64,000 nt of DNA from positions 1 through 64,000 of the forward strand of contig JAJFKS010000034.1 of NCBI GenBank assembly GCA_021773115.1, written 5' to 3'. Positions 36,193-45,526 of the stretch are shown here, in pieces. The position numbers were made by a program, and so were the translations under genes. A model generated the notes under the pieces. It was given only the letters and a program-made list of their open reading frames with translations, was not told where the DNA came from and did no database searches. The stretch's first letter is position 1; each line of letters starts with the position of its first letter. The DNA is from Woeseiaceae bacterium. Its GTDB lineage: Bacteria; Pseudomonadota; Gammaproteobacteria; Steroidobacterales; Woeseiaceae.

Positions 36193-37811
36193 TGAGTCAG
36201 CTCACTGTCCGTTTGTTTCAATTGGAGGCGAAACCCGTTAACGATTTTCCCTGGCAGTTCGGAGGGCAGCTGAATCGCCAGGCCGTTTGTCGAGCGTTGC
36301 CACTGGATTTCTTCGCTGCTGCCCATCAATCCGATAGACGCAATTTCCCGATCCAGCAATCCGCCGACTGCCAGCGAATCAATAAGTATGTCTTCGGTCG
36401 GTGGTGCCAGGACAAAGGCGTAGAGCACGCCATCCTTCTGTGTGAAACGCACGTCCTTCTGCGAAAAATTCTCGTGGTTTTCTCCCTGGCGGCCGTCCTT
36501 CATCGTCAGCGGACCTTCGCCAAAGATCTTCCAGGGACGAGTACCGTAGATTCCTTCGCCGTTAACTCTCAGAAATTCTCCGAAAGCAATAAGATACGCG
36601 GCCTGGTTGTCCGGAAGCGTCCCATCGCCACGCAGCGCGACATTCATCATGACCACACCGTTCTTACTGATCGCGTCGACAGCGTTGCCGACCATCACCG
36701 GAATGCTCATCCGGTTCCGGGCTCCTTTACGGTAAAACCATCCGCCGGATAGATCAGTTGCCCACATCCAGGGATGGGGTTTTATCTGCGCGGCACTTCC
36801 ACGCTCCAGGTTGTAGGTAAACGCTGCCTTGTTTTGTTTCGCATTCTTGAACGAGAGAACGGTTGTCTGTTCTCCGCTGTTTTGCGTCAAATCGCGGTTG
36901 ATGAAGTCTGAAAACAATTTCACGCCCAGTCCCTTGCCGTCTTTGATCGTTGGATAGGGCGAGTCGTTGTTGAACATATCGGGATCGTACTTCTCGATAA
37001 TTTCCCAGCTGCGGTCGTACCAGTGCTGATTCCAGCTGTCCTGGCTTGAATAGTTCTGCGGATCAAACTGCATGTTAAACAGCTTCGCTTCCAGTGTTCC
37101 GGGCGATTGGTATTTGCGGGCGGACTTGAAGAACCGGGGAGACCAGTACAGGTGTGTGGAGACACCGAATTTTAGCCCGTGCCTGTAGGCGGCTGCTTTC
37201 CACTCCTTCAAGGTATCGCGCCTCGGCCCCATGTCGACCGAGTTCCAGGGATGGGATGAGTCGTACATGTCGAAATTGTCGTGATGGGTGGCGACCGGCA
37301 TGATGAAACGCGCACCGTTATCCTTGAAGAACTTCACCAGCGCATCCGGGTCCCATTTTTCCGCTTTGAATAGTGGTACCAGGTCCTCGTAGCCGAACTC
37401 GGAAGGATGTCCGTATCGCTCCGTATGCCAGGCGGTCAGCACAGTATTCATGTTCTGCTGACGACTGTTTTCGCTATTGTTTGGGCCATACATGCGTCGT
37501 CCATAGTGCGAACCATCGTTCGGCCGATTTTCATCAGCTGCCGAAGAAATTCCCCAATGCATCCAGACACCGAACTTGCCGTCGACGAACCATTGCGGGA
37601 CACGATAGTTAGCCGCCATTGACTCCCAGGTCGGCTCAACCGGTCGCTGTACGCTCGCCTTCGGCGTGTATCCGATCGAGATGGAGTCCCCGATAATCAA
37701 AGCATTGGGTGGTTCAGCAGTGATGTCAGCGGCATAGCTGATATTGATCGCAAAGGACCCAATAATCAGTAGTGATGTCAAGCAGGCGAGCCATCGCTTT
37801 ATTGATTGCAT
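36189..37811 (-). CDS. GH29 alpha-L-fucosidase with an SGNH-hydrolase stub at its N-terminus
   Basis: 540 residues. After the signal peptide (INISYAAD) comes PPNALIIGDSISIGYTPKA, the block I of an SGNH/GDSL hydrolase with its serine, and then, about 15 residues later, the GH29 domain begins: WFVDGKFGVWMHWG, ATHHDNFDMYDSSH, LKFGVSTHLYWSP, YDPDMFNNDSP (probable nucleophile Asp), NGVVMMNVALRGDG and VNGEGIYGTRPW. The rest of the SGNH domain is missing, so this is a deletion fusion that kept the exported leader and promoter. Divergent from the gene at 37871 across an operator pair. Confidence 0.88.
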   Translation of the reverse strand: MQSIKRWLACLTSLLIIGSFAINISYAADITAEPPNALIIGDSISIGYTPKASVQRPVEPTWESMAANYRVPQWFVDGKFGVWMHWGISSAADENRPNDGSHYGRRMYGPNNSENSRQQNMNTVLTAWHTERYGHPSEFGYEDLVPLFKAEKWDPDALVKFFKDNGARFIMPVATHHDNFDMYDSSHPWNSVDMGPRRDTLKEWKAAAYRHGLKFGVSTHLYWSPRFFKSARKYQSPGTLEAKLFNMQFDPQNYSSQDSWNQHWYDRSWEIIEKYDPDMFNNDSPYPTIKDGKGLGVKLFSDFINRDLTQNSGEQTTVLSFKNAKQNKAAFTYNLERGSAAQIKPHPWMWATDLSGGWFYRKGARNRMSIPVMVGNAVDAISKNGVVMMNVALRGDGTLPDNQAAYLIAFGEFLRVNGEGIYGTRPWKIFGEGPLTMKDGRQGENHENFSQKDVRFTQKDGVLYAFVLAPPTEDILIDSLAVGGLLDREIASIGLMGSSEEIQWQRSTNGLAIQLPSELPGKIVNGFRLQLKQTDSELTQ

Positions 37812-37843
37812 AATTATCGACGACGTGGGATATTAAGCTATAC

Positions 37844-37877
37844 TTGCATATATACAGGTAGAGTGCACATATGTACA
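37844..37877. promoter_or_regulatory. Fucose-locus operator pair
   Basis: TTGCATATATACA (37844-37856) is the best form of the 13-bp element. A second copy beginning GTGCACATATGTACA (37863-37877) follows 19 bp later in direct orientation. It lies in the 59-bp gap between divergent genes, so it can control both. The second copy contains the ATG of the right-hand gene. Confidence 0.7.
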
Positions 37878-39028
37878 GACTACGATGTCTTGGCGTGGCG
37901 GTGGTTGGCATTTTTCTTACCACAACGGGCTCGGCCGAAGAGCCGGGTCGACCACCGTTTAGTTGGGACACGGTGCCTTTATACGCGCACTTTGGTGCGA
38001 CAGGTGGCATGAGTGACGCGGACGTTGAATTCATCGCAACGCATTACGATTTCATCGCCCTGGAGAAAAATCACGGTGCGTCGCAATACGGCACGACCGA
38101 GGAAGGAACCATTGTCGACGTTGCGAGAATCAAGGCGATCAATCCTGACGCGTCGGTATTGTTCTACTGGAATCTATTGCTCGACTATCCGATATACACC
38201 GTATCCGAGCAACGCGATGACGATGCGTCCTGGTTCATTCACGACACTGACGGCAACCTTGACCTGAAGCCCAGTGGTAGAGACGGATTGCGAAAGTACG
38301 ACCTGTCGAATCCTGACTTCCAATCATGGTGGGCAGATACGGCTGCCGATATGCTGGTCCGAGGTTCCATGGATGGTGTCTTTATCGACGCCCTTCCTCA
38401 GGTCTCAGCCAGGCCAAATTCTAATCAAAAGAAGTGGGGCCTCGAAAAATATGAAGCTATCGAAAGTGGTATTGGAGAAACTCTGGACGTGCTGAAACAG
38501 AAGATTGGTCCAGACACTACAGTAATCTATAACGGCATTCGATCGGTGCCAGGAGGCTGGGAGCATGGCGGGCTGAAGTATCTGCAACATGCGGACGGCG
38601 TCATCGTCGAGCACTTTGATGCTTTTCAAAGTCGTGCGCCGCAGCAGATTGCCGAGGACATGGACCGTATGGCCGAGGCGGGCAGGCAGGGCAAGGTTGT
38701 CATCCTCAAAGCATTTCCGGGCTTCTCCTGGGTCGACAGGGACATGATGCAAAAGTCCGAAGCTGAATTGCTGGAGCTCGCAAAATTCGAAATTACGTTC
38801 CCACTTGCTGCATTCCTGATCGTAGCGCAGGAGCACTTCTACTTTAACTACACCTGGGGCTACCGCGATTTTCACGGCGCCTACGCCTGGTATCAAGAAT
38901 ACGATCGTCGGCTAGGGTCGCCGAAGGGTAATGCGAGGCAGGACGGCTATGAGTACTGGCGCGAATTCGAACACGCGTCTGTGTACATCAATATTTCTTC
39001 CAAACAAGCGACCATTGAGTGGCATTAG
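37871..39028 (+). CDS. Exported TIM-barrel glycoside hydrolase-like protein (GHL15-like)
   Basis: 385 residues with signal peptide (GIFLTTTGSAEE). The mature part begins FSWDTVPLYAHFGA and has strands typical of a (beta/alpha)8 barrel: YDFIALEKNHG, SVLFYWNLLLDY, MDGVFIDALPQ, TTVIYNGI, ADGVIVEHFDAF and GKVVILKAFPGFSW. Candidate acidic catalytic residues are in GVFIDA and IVEHFD. I assign it to the putative hydrolase group GHL15 by overall pattern; activity is unknown. Its domain also forms the C-terminus of the fusion at 31998, which ties it to fucose-polymer degradation. Confidence 0.7.
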   Translation: MYRLRCLGVAVVGIFLTTTGSAEEPGRPPFSWDTVPLYAHFGATGGMSDADVEFIATHYDFIALEKNHGASQYGTTEEGTIVDVARIKAINPDASVLFYWNLLLDYPIYTVSEQRDDDASWFIHDTDGNLDLKPSGRDGLRKYDLSNPDFQSWWADTAADMLVRGSMDGVFIDALPQVSARPNSNQKKWGLEKYEAIESGIGETLDVLKQKIGPDTTVIYNGIRSVPGGWEHGGLKYLQHADGVIVEHFDAFQSRAPQQIAEDMDRMAEAGRQGKVVILKAFPGFSWVDRDMMQKSEAELLELAKFEITFPLAAFLIVAQEHFYFNYTWGYRDFHGAYAWYQEYDRRLGSPKGNARQDGYEYWREFEHASVYINISSKQATIEWH

Positions 39029-39102
39029 AGATGCAAGCTGATGGGAATAAGTCTTTCATATTTTTCAAGAAAATATTACTAAGGATTTTTCACCTAAACA
39101 CT

Positions 39103-40944
39103 ATGCTTAAAATAATTCCTATTTCACTTCTTTTTGTTCTTAGTTTACCTGTTGCATTTGGTAACGAAAGACCCCAAAAACCGAATGTCTTATTAATAGT
39201 AACAGATGATTTAGGTTGGCAAGATGTAAAGCGTTACGATATTGACGAACCTTCTCCATACGAAACCCCAAACATTGATAAATTATCTAAAAAGGGCGTT
39301 CTCTTTTGGCAAGCTTATTCCCCGGCACCCACCTGTTCTCCTTCCAGGGGAGCTATTTTGTCAGGTAAACATCCTGTTCGTTTGGAAAGAACTAACGTAA
39401 GAGGAGGGCATCCACCAATGCCCTATAATCGTGGTTCCAATTTGATTAGTCCCTGGATGAGAGGCGCTTTAGATTCCTCAGAAATTACTATAGCTGAATT
39501 GCTTAAATTAAATGGATACAAAACAGGACATACGGGTAAATGGCACGTAGGTGTTCCCAAGACAGACATACCCTCACCTACAGACCAAGGGTTTGATTTT
39601 TCAAAGCATGGCTTTGGAGCTCATAAAAGGATGAAGGATCGTACCAAAGAGTTTTCAACGACTGATTCTTCTAAACCATATTACCTGGATGATAGCGGTT
39701 TTCCATTTGATGACATAACTCAAGATGGTCTTGATTTTATGAATCAATACAAAGACAGTCCGTTTTTTCTTTTCTATGCTTCTCGATTAGTGCACACGCC
39801 TATACAAACAAGAAGTGAAGTATTGTTACGTAAATACTATACAAAATTAGGATTGGACTATCCGAAAAAAGAAGATATATGGGACGAACAAGGTCAAAGG
39901 AACGCATATTATGCCGCAATGATAGAAATGATAGATCATTACACTGGCTTACTTATTAAGTATCTTGAACAAACAGAAGATCCCAGATGGCCAGGACATA
40001 TGTTAATTGAAAATACTTATGTGATTTTTACCTCCGATAATGGTGGTATGGAACAACATACTAATGAAATTATTACAGACAACTATCCTCTAGATAAAGG
40101 AAAGATAAACGCCAAAGAAGGTGGAGTAAGAGTACCTCTTATAATATCTGGTCCAAGTATTCCTCAGGATACAGAATCGAATGTGGTGGTTAATGGTATC
40201 GATTTTTATCCTACGATACTTAGTTGGACTGGTACCAAGAAACAAGAAAATCAAATTTTAGACGGTGCTGATTTATCAATACTACTGAAAAAAGACCCAA
40301 CTGATTCAAAGTTAGTAATAGATCCCTGGACTGGAAAGACGAGAGACACAATGATGTGGCACTTTCCAAACAGCTCAATGCAATCTACTTTACGTGTTGA
40401 TGGCTATAAGCTGGTGCGCCAGTATCTTCCTGGTGAGGAAAAATCTTCTTTAGAATTATATCAACTTTATCAAAACGGTTCAGAACGCGTAGATATTGAA
40501 GAGTCTAAAAACCTTGCTACAAAAATGCCGAAGAAAGCAAAAGAAATGAATCGTCTTCTGCAACAGCGATTAGACAAGTTAAAGGCAAGATATCCTTTTT
40601 CAAACCCTCTTGCTATAGCCCCGCTGCCTAACCAAAGCAAAATCCCGACCGTTATTAATCATGGGGTAGATGGAAACAGAGTTTGGTTAAAATACAAAAA
40701 CAATGGTGCTAAAGTTGTAAAAGCAGAGCTTATCTATACTACAAATGGTGGCGTAATCGGTGAAATTTGGTCTCCTGTTAACATGAAAAACAGCGATGAT
40801 ATAGTTTCTGTAACATTACCCAAAGGAACTACACACTACGTTTTTAATTTAATTGACGAAAACAATTTCTTAATTAGCTATCCAAATGCTGGTTACCAGA
40901 AAGAAACACATGTATTTGCAACTAAAGCTATTTCGGTTAAATAA
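39103..40944 (+). CDS. S1-family sulfatase, AT-rich, probably acquired
   Basis: 613 residues; start at 39103 gives a standard signal peptide (LLFVLSLPVAFGNE). Motifs: KPNVLLIVTDDLGWQD, TCSPSRGAILSGKHP (formylglycine site), HTGKWHVG, FTSDNGGMEQH. An extra C-terminal domain of about 90 residues (VWLKYKNNGAKVVKAELIYT) follows the usual end. The gene is strongly AT-rich compared with its neighbours, so recent transfer from a low-GC marine bacterium is likely. The gap 40945-41044 holds no gene. Confidence 0.92.
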   Translation: MLKIIPISLLFVLSLPVAFGNERPQKPNVLLIVTDDLGWQDVKRYDIDEPSPYETPNIDKLSKKGVLFWQAYSPAPTCSPSRGAILSGKHPVRLERTNVRGGHPPMPYNRGSNLISPWMRGALDSSEITIAELLKLNGYKTGHTGKWHVGVPKTDIPSPTDQGFDFSKHGFGAHKRMKDRTKEFSTTDSSKPYYLDDSGFPFDDITQDGLDFMNQYKDSPFFLFYASRLVHTPIQTRSEVLLRKYYTKLGLDYPKKEDIWDEQGQRNAYYAAMIEMIDHYTGLLIKYLEQTEDPRWPGHMLIENTYVIFTSDNGGMEQHTNEIITDNYPLDKGKINAKEGGVRVPLIISGPSIPQDTESNVVVNGIDFYPTILSWTGTKKQENQILDGADLSILLKKDPTDSKLVIDPWTGKTRDTMMWHFPNSSMQSTLRVDGYKLVRQYLPGEEKSSLELYQLYQNGSERVDIEESKNLATKMPKKAKEMNRLLQQRLDKLKARYPFSNPLAIAPLPNQSKIPTVINHGVDGNRVWLKYKNNGAKVVKAELIYTTNGGVIGEIWSPVNMKNSDDIVSVTLPKGTTHYVFNLIDENNFLISYPNAGYQKETHVFATKAISVK

Positions 40945-41044
40945 TTCAAATTATTTGACATTACCAGGCAGGCAACGATTGACCGGCGTTAGGCTAATAA
41001 TGACCGCGTGTGGCTCGGTGTCAAATGCGATCTACGAAAATCAA

Positions 41045-43486
41045 TTATTTACCGTAGTAATTGGAATGTGAAGGCAATCGGGTCGTTTTTTCGCTTAGAC
41101 CAAAGAGGTTTTTCTGTCGTTCACTATAGGCCACTGGTTGGATGCTCAATTCGGTTTCGTCCAGGGCGTCAGCGCTAAACAATATGCGGTCCCCTCGAAG
41201 TAATGAAACATGATAGAAGCCAGCGTGGTCTTTGCTCGCACGGTGACTGCCAGTTAGCTCACCGTTTATGTAGATATAGGGCTTAGCGATATCCGGATTT
41301 ACGATTAAAGGTGTGCCAACCAAACTTTCCAGTTCAACGAACCGGGTATCGCCGTCCACCTTTTTTGCCGTAACCAAAAACGCCCCTTGAGTTCTTAATT
41401 GGTGGAACGCAATATCCGACCAATGCGCTGGCGTTGCAGGAAACACGCGAATCTTCCCGCCCCAACTTTGCAATAACATGTCATGTACAGACGTTGCATA
41501 GGACAAAGGGCTCTCAATCACAGGATTGTGTCGACCCTCGGAGTACATAGTTGTTGGCGAAACATTCTTATGATTGATGAAATAGTCGAGATACTGATAT
41601 GCCTTCTCCGCATCCCCCAAGGTCGAGTAAATGGAGCTGGCTCCTGTCAGGGTATAGCCAGTGACCGGCATTGCCTCGGTTTCAATGTCACTGCCGATAG
41701 TCACATCTAACCAGTGATCGACCGATTTGCGAGCCAGCCGGGCATCTCGCTCATTTTCAATAGTCAGTTGCGCTAGTGGATAGATCGGCAGTAGATGCGA
41801 GTAATGACGATGTGGTTTAGAAAATGGAATATCCTTACCAATTCTTAGGCCATTCTCGTCAACTTGAAATTCAACCAAATTCTCAACAACATGCTGCCAC
41901 TTTGAGGTAAGTGGATCCTCGATATTATGAGTTTCATCAAGTTTAAGCAGTGTTTCAAATGTCCACCGCATCAGGCCGATGGTGAAATTGATGTCTTGAC
42001 CAATGCCCGGTTTGTACTCGGGCGACCAACTTTGCTCGATGTGAATAGTGCCGTCGTCTGCAACCAATGGGTTTTCAGCTAAATAATTAAGATAGCTATT
42101 ACCCGTTTGACGCAAGACTGGAAATAGACCGTAGCGTAGCCTTTGTTCATCACCGGAATAGACACAGTGCAACCAATAGTCATGGAGTAACCAGGCCAAC
42201 ATATCTGGAACCTTCGAACCATTGTTTGAGACCAAGTTTTGAGGAAATAAAGCGCCGATCGCTGCGCTATCTGCCCACTGCGCAGGGACATTGCGCGTTA
42301 AGTTTTCACGATATTTATCAATATTGTTAACCAGCGACTCTCCAAGTTGAAGTCGATTGGCCGTTAGATGTGTCCAGTAAATCAATTGTACGTTGAGGTC
42401 GCCCCACACCATTGGCCAGAAGGTATCGTTGTACCAAGGTCCCATAAGATCAAGGATTGGACCATTGCCTCGACTTGCCGACGCAAGTTTGTACATTTGT
42501 ATCCAATAGAAAGCTTCTTTTTCTGGTTCACCTAACGACAGGAAACTTTGAGGATAATAGTCATGCCACCACTTCTTGTGCGAGCTGAAAAAACTGTTCG
42601 CCGCGTGCATCACACGAGCCGCAGCCAGGTTATCCTTAACTGTTAATAAACTATTGTTCTCGGGAAAACTGTGATGAACGCTGGCGGATAAATATTGTTT
42701 GCTATCGGTTTTTCCGACGACTTCCCAACCGACTGTTGTTTCGCCACGATGCTGGTACAACGGCTGGAAGCTAAAGTGCATCCCGCTGTCCTGACTAAAT
42801 GTTGGGCCAGGAGGCATTGGCATCGGCGCTTTTCGCATTCGATTCCAATTAGGAGCAGTAGGACCTTTGCCGCGATCAAAGGCCGCTCTTACTGGGGGAT
42901 AGGGTGCTGCAGGATGCCAGGAAATGTCAATCGATTCCTCAGCACTGGCGTCCGTTTCGAAATAAATGACATCCGTATCACTATGAGTAAGGCCTCTAAT
43001 TGAATAGGTTCCTACGGACGTGGTTACCTCTCCAGTCAATTCTGCATCATACAATCTGAGTCTCAGGTCGACACGCTCAATGTCGCCATTCGAAGTCAGG
43101 TCAAAGCGTCCGAGTGGCAAGCGACTACGGTATATCCATAGCATTTCTTCGCCCTCGTAGGGTAAGCGATGGTCGTAGTAGTCATGTCGGCCGACAAAAA
43201 GAGAAAGCGCGTTTTTGGCCGCTTCTTCAGGTTGATAAAGCAAGAATCCGATATTGCCATTGCCGCTAAATGGAGCAACCTGCCATTTATCAGGAATACG
43301 ATCCCAAATTAAATCTTGCTGACCAAGAAATTCTTCGTAGTCGACATCAATTACAATTTGGCTACCCTTGTGAAGTTGATTGTACGAATTCGCCGCGGTA
43401 TTGGAGCAGGATATGAAAGCGAAACAAACGACACATACGAGCATCTCTTTGGTTCTTAAGCATTTAAGCAAACTGCCATCAATCAC
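41045..43486 (-). CDS. GH95-family glycoside hydrolase (alpha-L-fucosidase/galactosidase)
   Basis: 813 residues from a GTG with GAGGTG upstream. A lipobox-like FAFISC follows a hydrophobic leader. The N-terminal beta-sandwich begins IWDRIPDKWQVAPFSGNGNIG, the GH95 hallmark ('P-x-GNG'). The (alpha/alpha)6 barrel shows LDLMGPWYNDTFWPMVWGDLN, HIEQSWSPEYKPG, KPHRHYSHLLPIYP and ESPLSYATSVHDMLLQSWGG. These enzymes invert the configuration and remove terminal alpha-1,2-fucose or related sugars. It is last in the long catabolic operon, 33 bp after the lactate dehydrogenase. Confidence 0.88.
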   Translation of the reverse strand: MIDGSLLKCLRTKEMLVCVVCFAFISCSNTAANSYNQLHKGSQIVIDVDYEEFLGQQDLIWDRIPDKWQVAPFSGNGNIGFLLYQPEEAAKNALSLFVGRHDYYDHRLPYEGEEMLWIYRSRLPLGRFDLTSNGDIERVDLRLRLYDAELTGEVTTSVGTYSIRGLTHSDTDVIYFETDASAEESIDISWHPAAPYPPVRAAFDRGKGPTAPNWNRMRKAPMPMPPGPTFSQDSGMHFSFQPLYQHRGETTVGWEVVGKTDSKQYLSASVHHSFPENNSLLTVKDNLAAARVMHAANSFFSSHKKWWHDYYPQSFLSLGEPEKEAFYWIQMYKLASASRGNGPILDLMGPWYNDTFWPMVWGDLNVQLIYWTHLTANRLQLGESLVNNIDKYRENLTRNVPAQWADSAAIGALFPQNLVSNNGSKVPDMLAWLLHDYWLHCVYSGDEQRLRYGLFPVLRQTGNSYLNYLAENPLVADDGTIHIEQSWSPEYKPGIGQDINFTIGLMRWTFETLLKLDETHNIEDPLTSKWQHVVENLVEFQVDENGLRIGKDIPFSKPHRHYSHLLPIYPLAQLTIENERDARLARKSVDHWLDVTIGSDIETEAMPVTGYTLTGASSIYSTLGDAEKAYQYLDYFINHKNVSPTTMYSEGRHNPVIESPLSYATSVHDMLLQSWGGKIRVFPATPAHWSDIAFHQLRTQGAFLVTAKKVDGDTRFVELESLVGTPLIVNPDIAKPYIYINGELTGSHRASKDHAGFYHVSLLRGDRILFSADALDETELSIQPVAYSERQKNLFGLSEKTTRLPSHSNYYGK

Positions 43487-43519
43487 AAGAATTCACCTCT
43501 AGCACTCCCTATTTCCAGA

Positions 43520-44665
43520 TTAGCGTTCAGTCCGACGTTCAACCAGTGACCGATTGACATTGCCGATGCGATCAATACCCAGTAACACCATGTCTCGCCG
43601 CAATTCGTTCGTGAGTATGTGCATCGCGCGGTTCGCACCGGCCTCGCCAGCGGCCGCTAGTCCGTAAAGAAACGGGCGCGCAAATCCAACGGCTTTCGCA
43701 CCTAACGCAAGTGCAATGAGAATATCGGTTCCGCGCCGAACACCACCGTCGAGAATGACCTCCGCGTCCGCGCCGATAGCGTCAACAATCGATTCGAGAA
43801 CGTGCACCGGTGCGGGTGAGCGATCCAGCTGCCGACCACCATGATTTGAAACCATTACGGCATCAAAACCGAGGTCAACGGCCTGTCGTGCATCGTCAGG
43901 CCGTACTACACCCTTAATTACAGCCGGACCATTCCACTCGCCGAGTAGCCATTCCGCGTCTCGCCAATTAAAGCCGGCGTCGAATTGTTCGTAAACGAAG
44001 TCTTGCAGCGACACGGCTGCTGTGTCTTCAGAAAGGTTCGCGTACTTGACCGATGGGCGAATGACGTAATCCAAAGACCATGCGGGCGCCATCAGTGCGT
44101 GCCAGGCTTGCTTGATGCCAAGCTTGGGAGGAATTGAAAATCCGTTGCGAGGATCGCGTTCGCGGTTTCCTGCAATCGGGAAGTCGACTGTGAGTATCAG
44201 GGCCTTGTAGCCTGCCTCGCGGGCACGATCCATCATTTCCTTGACCAGGCCGCGATCTTTCCACACATACAACTGGAACCACTTCGGGCCGCTGGTCAGC
44301 GCAGCGATTTCCTCGATGGAAACAGAAGACAAAGTGGACAGTGAAAAGACGGTTCCCGTCTTGTCGGCCGCTTTGGCAACGCCGCGCTCGCCATCGGTAT
44401 GAAAAAGGCGGTGTCCTGCGGCGGGAGAAGCGAAGAACGGTACGTCGATTTTTTCTCCCAATAATGTGGTCGACATATCGATGTTGTCAGCGCCTGCGAG
44501 CACCTTGAACATCAGGTCATAATCGTCGAACGCGGTGGTGTTTCGACCGAGCGTGATTTCATCGTCGGCTCCGCCATCGATATAGTCAAACACCATGCGA
44601 TGTGCACGACGTTTCGCAGCGATGCGAAGGTCGTCAATATTCAGGTGTTTATCGAGGTTGCTCAC
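43520..44665 (-). CDS. lldD: FMN-dependent L-lactate dehydrogenase (alpha-hydroxy-acid oxidase family)
   Basis: 381 residues; start GTG overlaps the upstream stop by one base. Family motifs: RMVFDYIDGGADDE, FQLYVWKDR (FMN/substrate contact), GVVRPDDA with the FMN lysine region, VSNHGGRQLDRSPAPV with the catalytic His and Arg, and EVILDGGVRRGTDI. It oxidises L-lactate to pyruvate. The fucose pathway encoded beside it yields L-lactate and pyruvate, so this completes the route. Confidence 0.9.
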   Translation of the reverse strand: MSNLDKHLNIDDLRIAAKRRAHRMVFDYIDGGADDEITLGRNTTAFDDYDLMFKVLAGADNIDMSTTLLGEKIDVPFFASPAAGHRLFHTDGERGVAKAADKTGTVFSLSTLSSVSIEEIAALTSGPKWFQLYVWKDRGLVKEMMDRAREAGYKALILTVDFPIAGNRERDPRNGFSIPPKLGIKQAWHALMAPAWSLDYVIRPSVKYANLSEDTAAVSLQDFVYEQFDAGFNWRDAEWLLGEWNGPAVIKGVVRPDDARQAVDLGFDAVMVSNHGGRQLDRSPAPVHVLESIVDAIGADAEVILDGGVRRGTDILIALALGAKAVGFARPFLYGLAAAGEAGANRAMHILTNELRRDMVLLGIDRIGNVNRSLVERRTER

Positions 44666-45513
44666 TATTTGTCCAGCGCGACGACAGTTTGACTTTGGGT
44701 GCCTAAACCATCGATTCCCAGCTTAATGTTGTCCCCGACTGCCAGGTAAACAGGCGGCTTCTGTCCCAGACCCACGCCGGGCGGTGTACCGGACGAGATG
44801 ACATCGCCGGGTTGCAGACTCATGAACTGACTCAGGTAGCTCACAATCACTGCCGGGCCGAAAATCATCGTCTTGGTATTGCCGTCCTGATAACGATGTC
44901 CGTTTACTTCGAGCCACATCCCAAGGTTCTGCGGATCTTTGACTTCATCCCGCGTGACCAGCCATGGCCCAATGGGTCCAAACGTGTCGCAACCTTTGCC
45001 CTTGTCCCACTGACTGCCTTTCTCGAGTTGAAACAGTCGTTCGGATACGTCGTTGCAGACGCAGTAACCCGCAATGTGATTGCCGGCTTCTTCCTCAGAA
45101 ACGTAGGATGCATGCTTACCAATGACAATCGCAAGTTCAACCTCCCAGTCTAGCTTTTCGCTATTGCGCGGTTGAATGATGTCGTCATCCGGGCCACAGA
45201 TCGAACTGGTTGCCTTGGTGAATACTTCAGGTTCAGAAGGGACTGGCATACCCGACTCAGCCGCGTGGTCCGAATAGTTGAGTCCGATACAAAGGAACTT
45301 GCCAACGTTTCCTGCGCAGGCGCCCAGACGCACATCTTCGTCGACGAGCGGCAGATAGTTCGTATCCAGTCGACGCAGTGTCGCGAGTGCCTCGTCAGAT
45401 ATCGCGCTTCCGTCGATGTCGTCAACGTGTTGTGCCAGGCAGCGAATGTTTCCATCATTGTCCATTAGTCCGGGCTTCTCTTGTCCAGCCGGGCCGTATC
45501 GAAGTAGTTTCAT
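44665..45513 (-). CDS. 2,4-diketo-3-deoxy-L-fuconate hydrolase (FAH family)
   Basis: 282 residues. The FAH fold is shown by FLCIGLNYSDHAAESGM, KLDWEVELAIVIGKHA (metal-binding Glu pair), GYCVCNDVSERLFQLE, QWDKGKGCDTFGPIGPWL and DVISSGTPPGVGLG. The QWxxGKGCDTFGPxGP motif fits the acylpyruvase group that cleaves 2,4-diketo-3-deoxy sugar acids. Product: pyruvate plus L-lactate. Neighbours on both sides encode the steps before and after. Confidence 0.88.
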   Translation of the reverse strand: MKLLRYGPAGQEKPGLMDNDGNIRCLAQHVDDIDGSAISDEALATLRRLDTNYLPLVDEDVRLGACAGNVGKFLCIGLNYSDHAAESGMPVPSEPEVFTKATSSICGPDDDIIQPRNSEKLDWEVELAIVIGKHASYVSEEEAGNHIAGYCVCNDVSERLFQLEKGSQWDKGKGCDTFGPIGPWLVTRDEVKDPQNLGMWLEVNGHRYQDGNTKTMIFGPAVIVSYLSQFMSLQPGDVISSGTPPGVGLGQKPPVYLAVGDNIKLGIDGLGTQSQTVVALDK

Positions 45514-45526
45514 GATTTAGTCCAGT

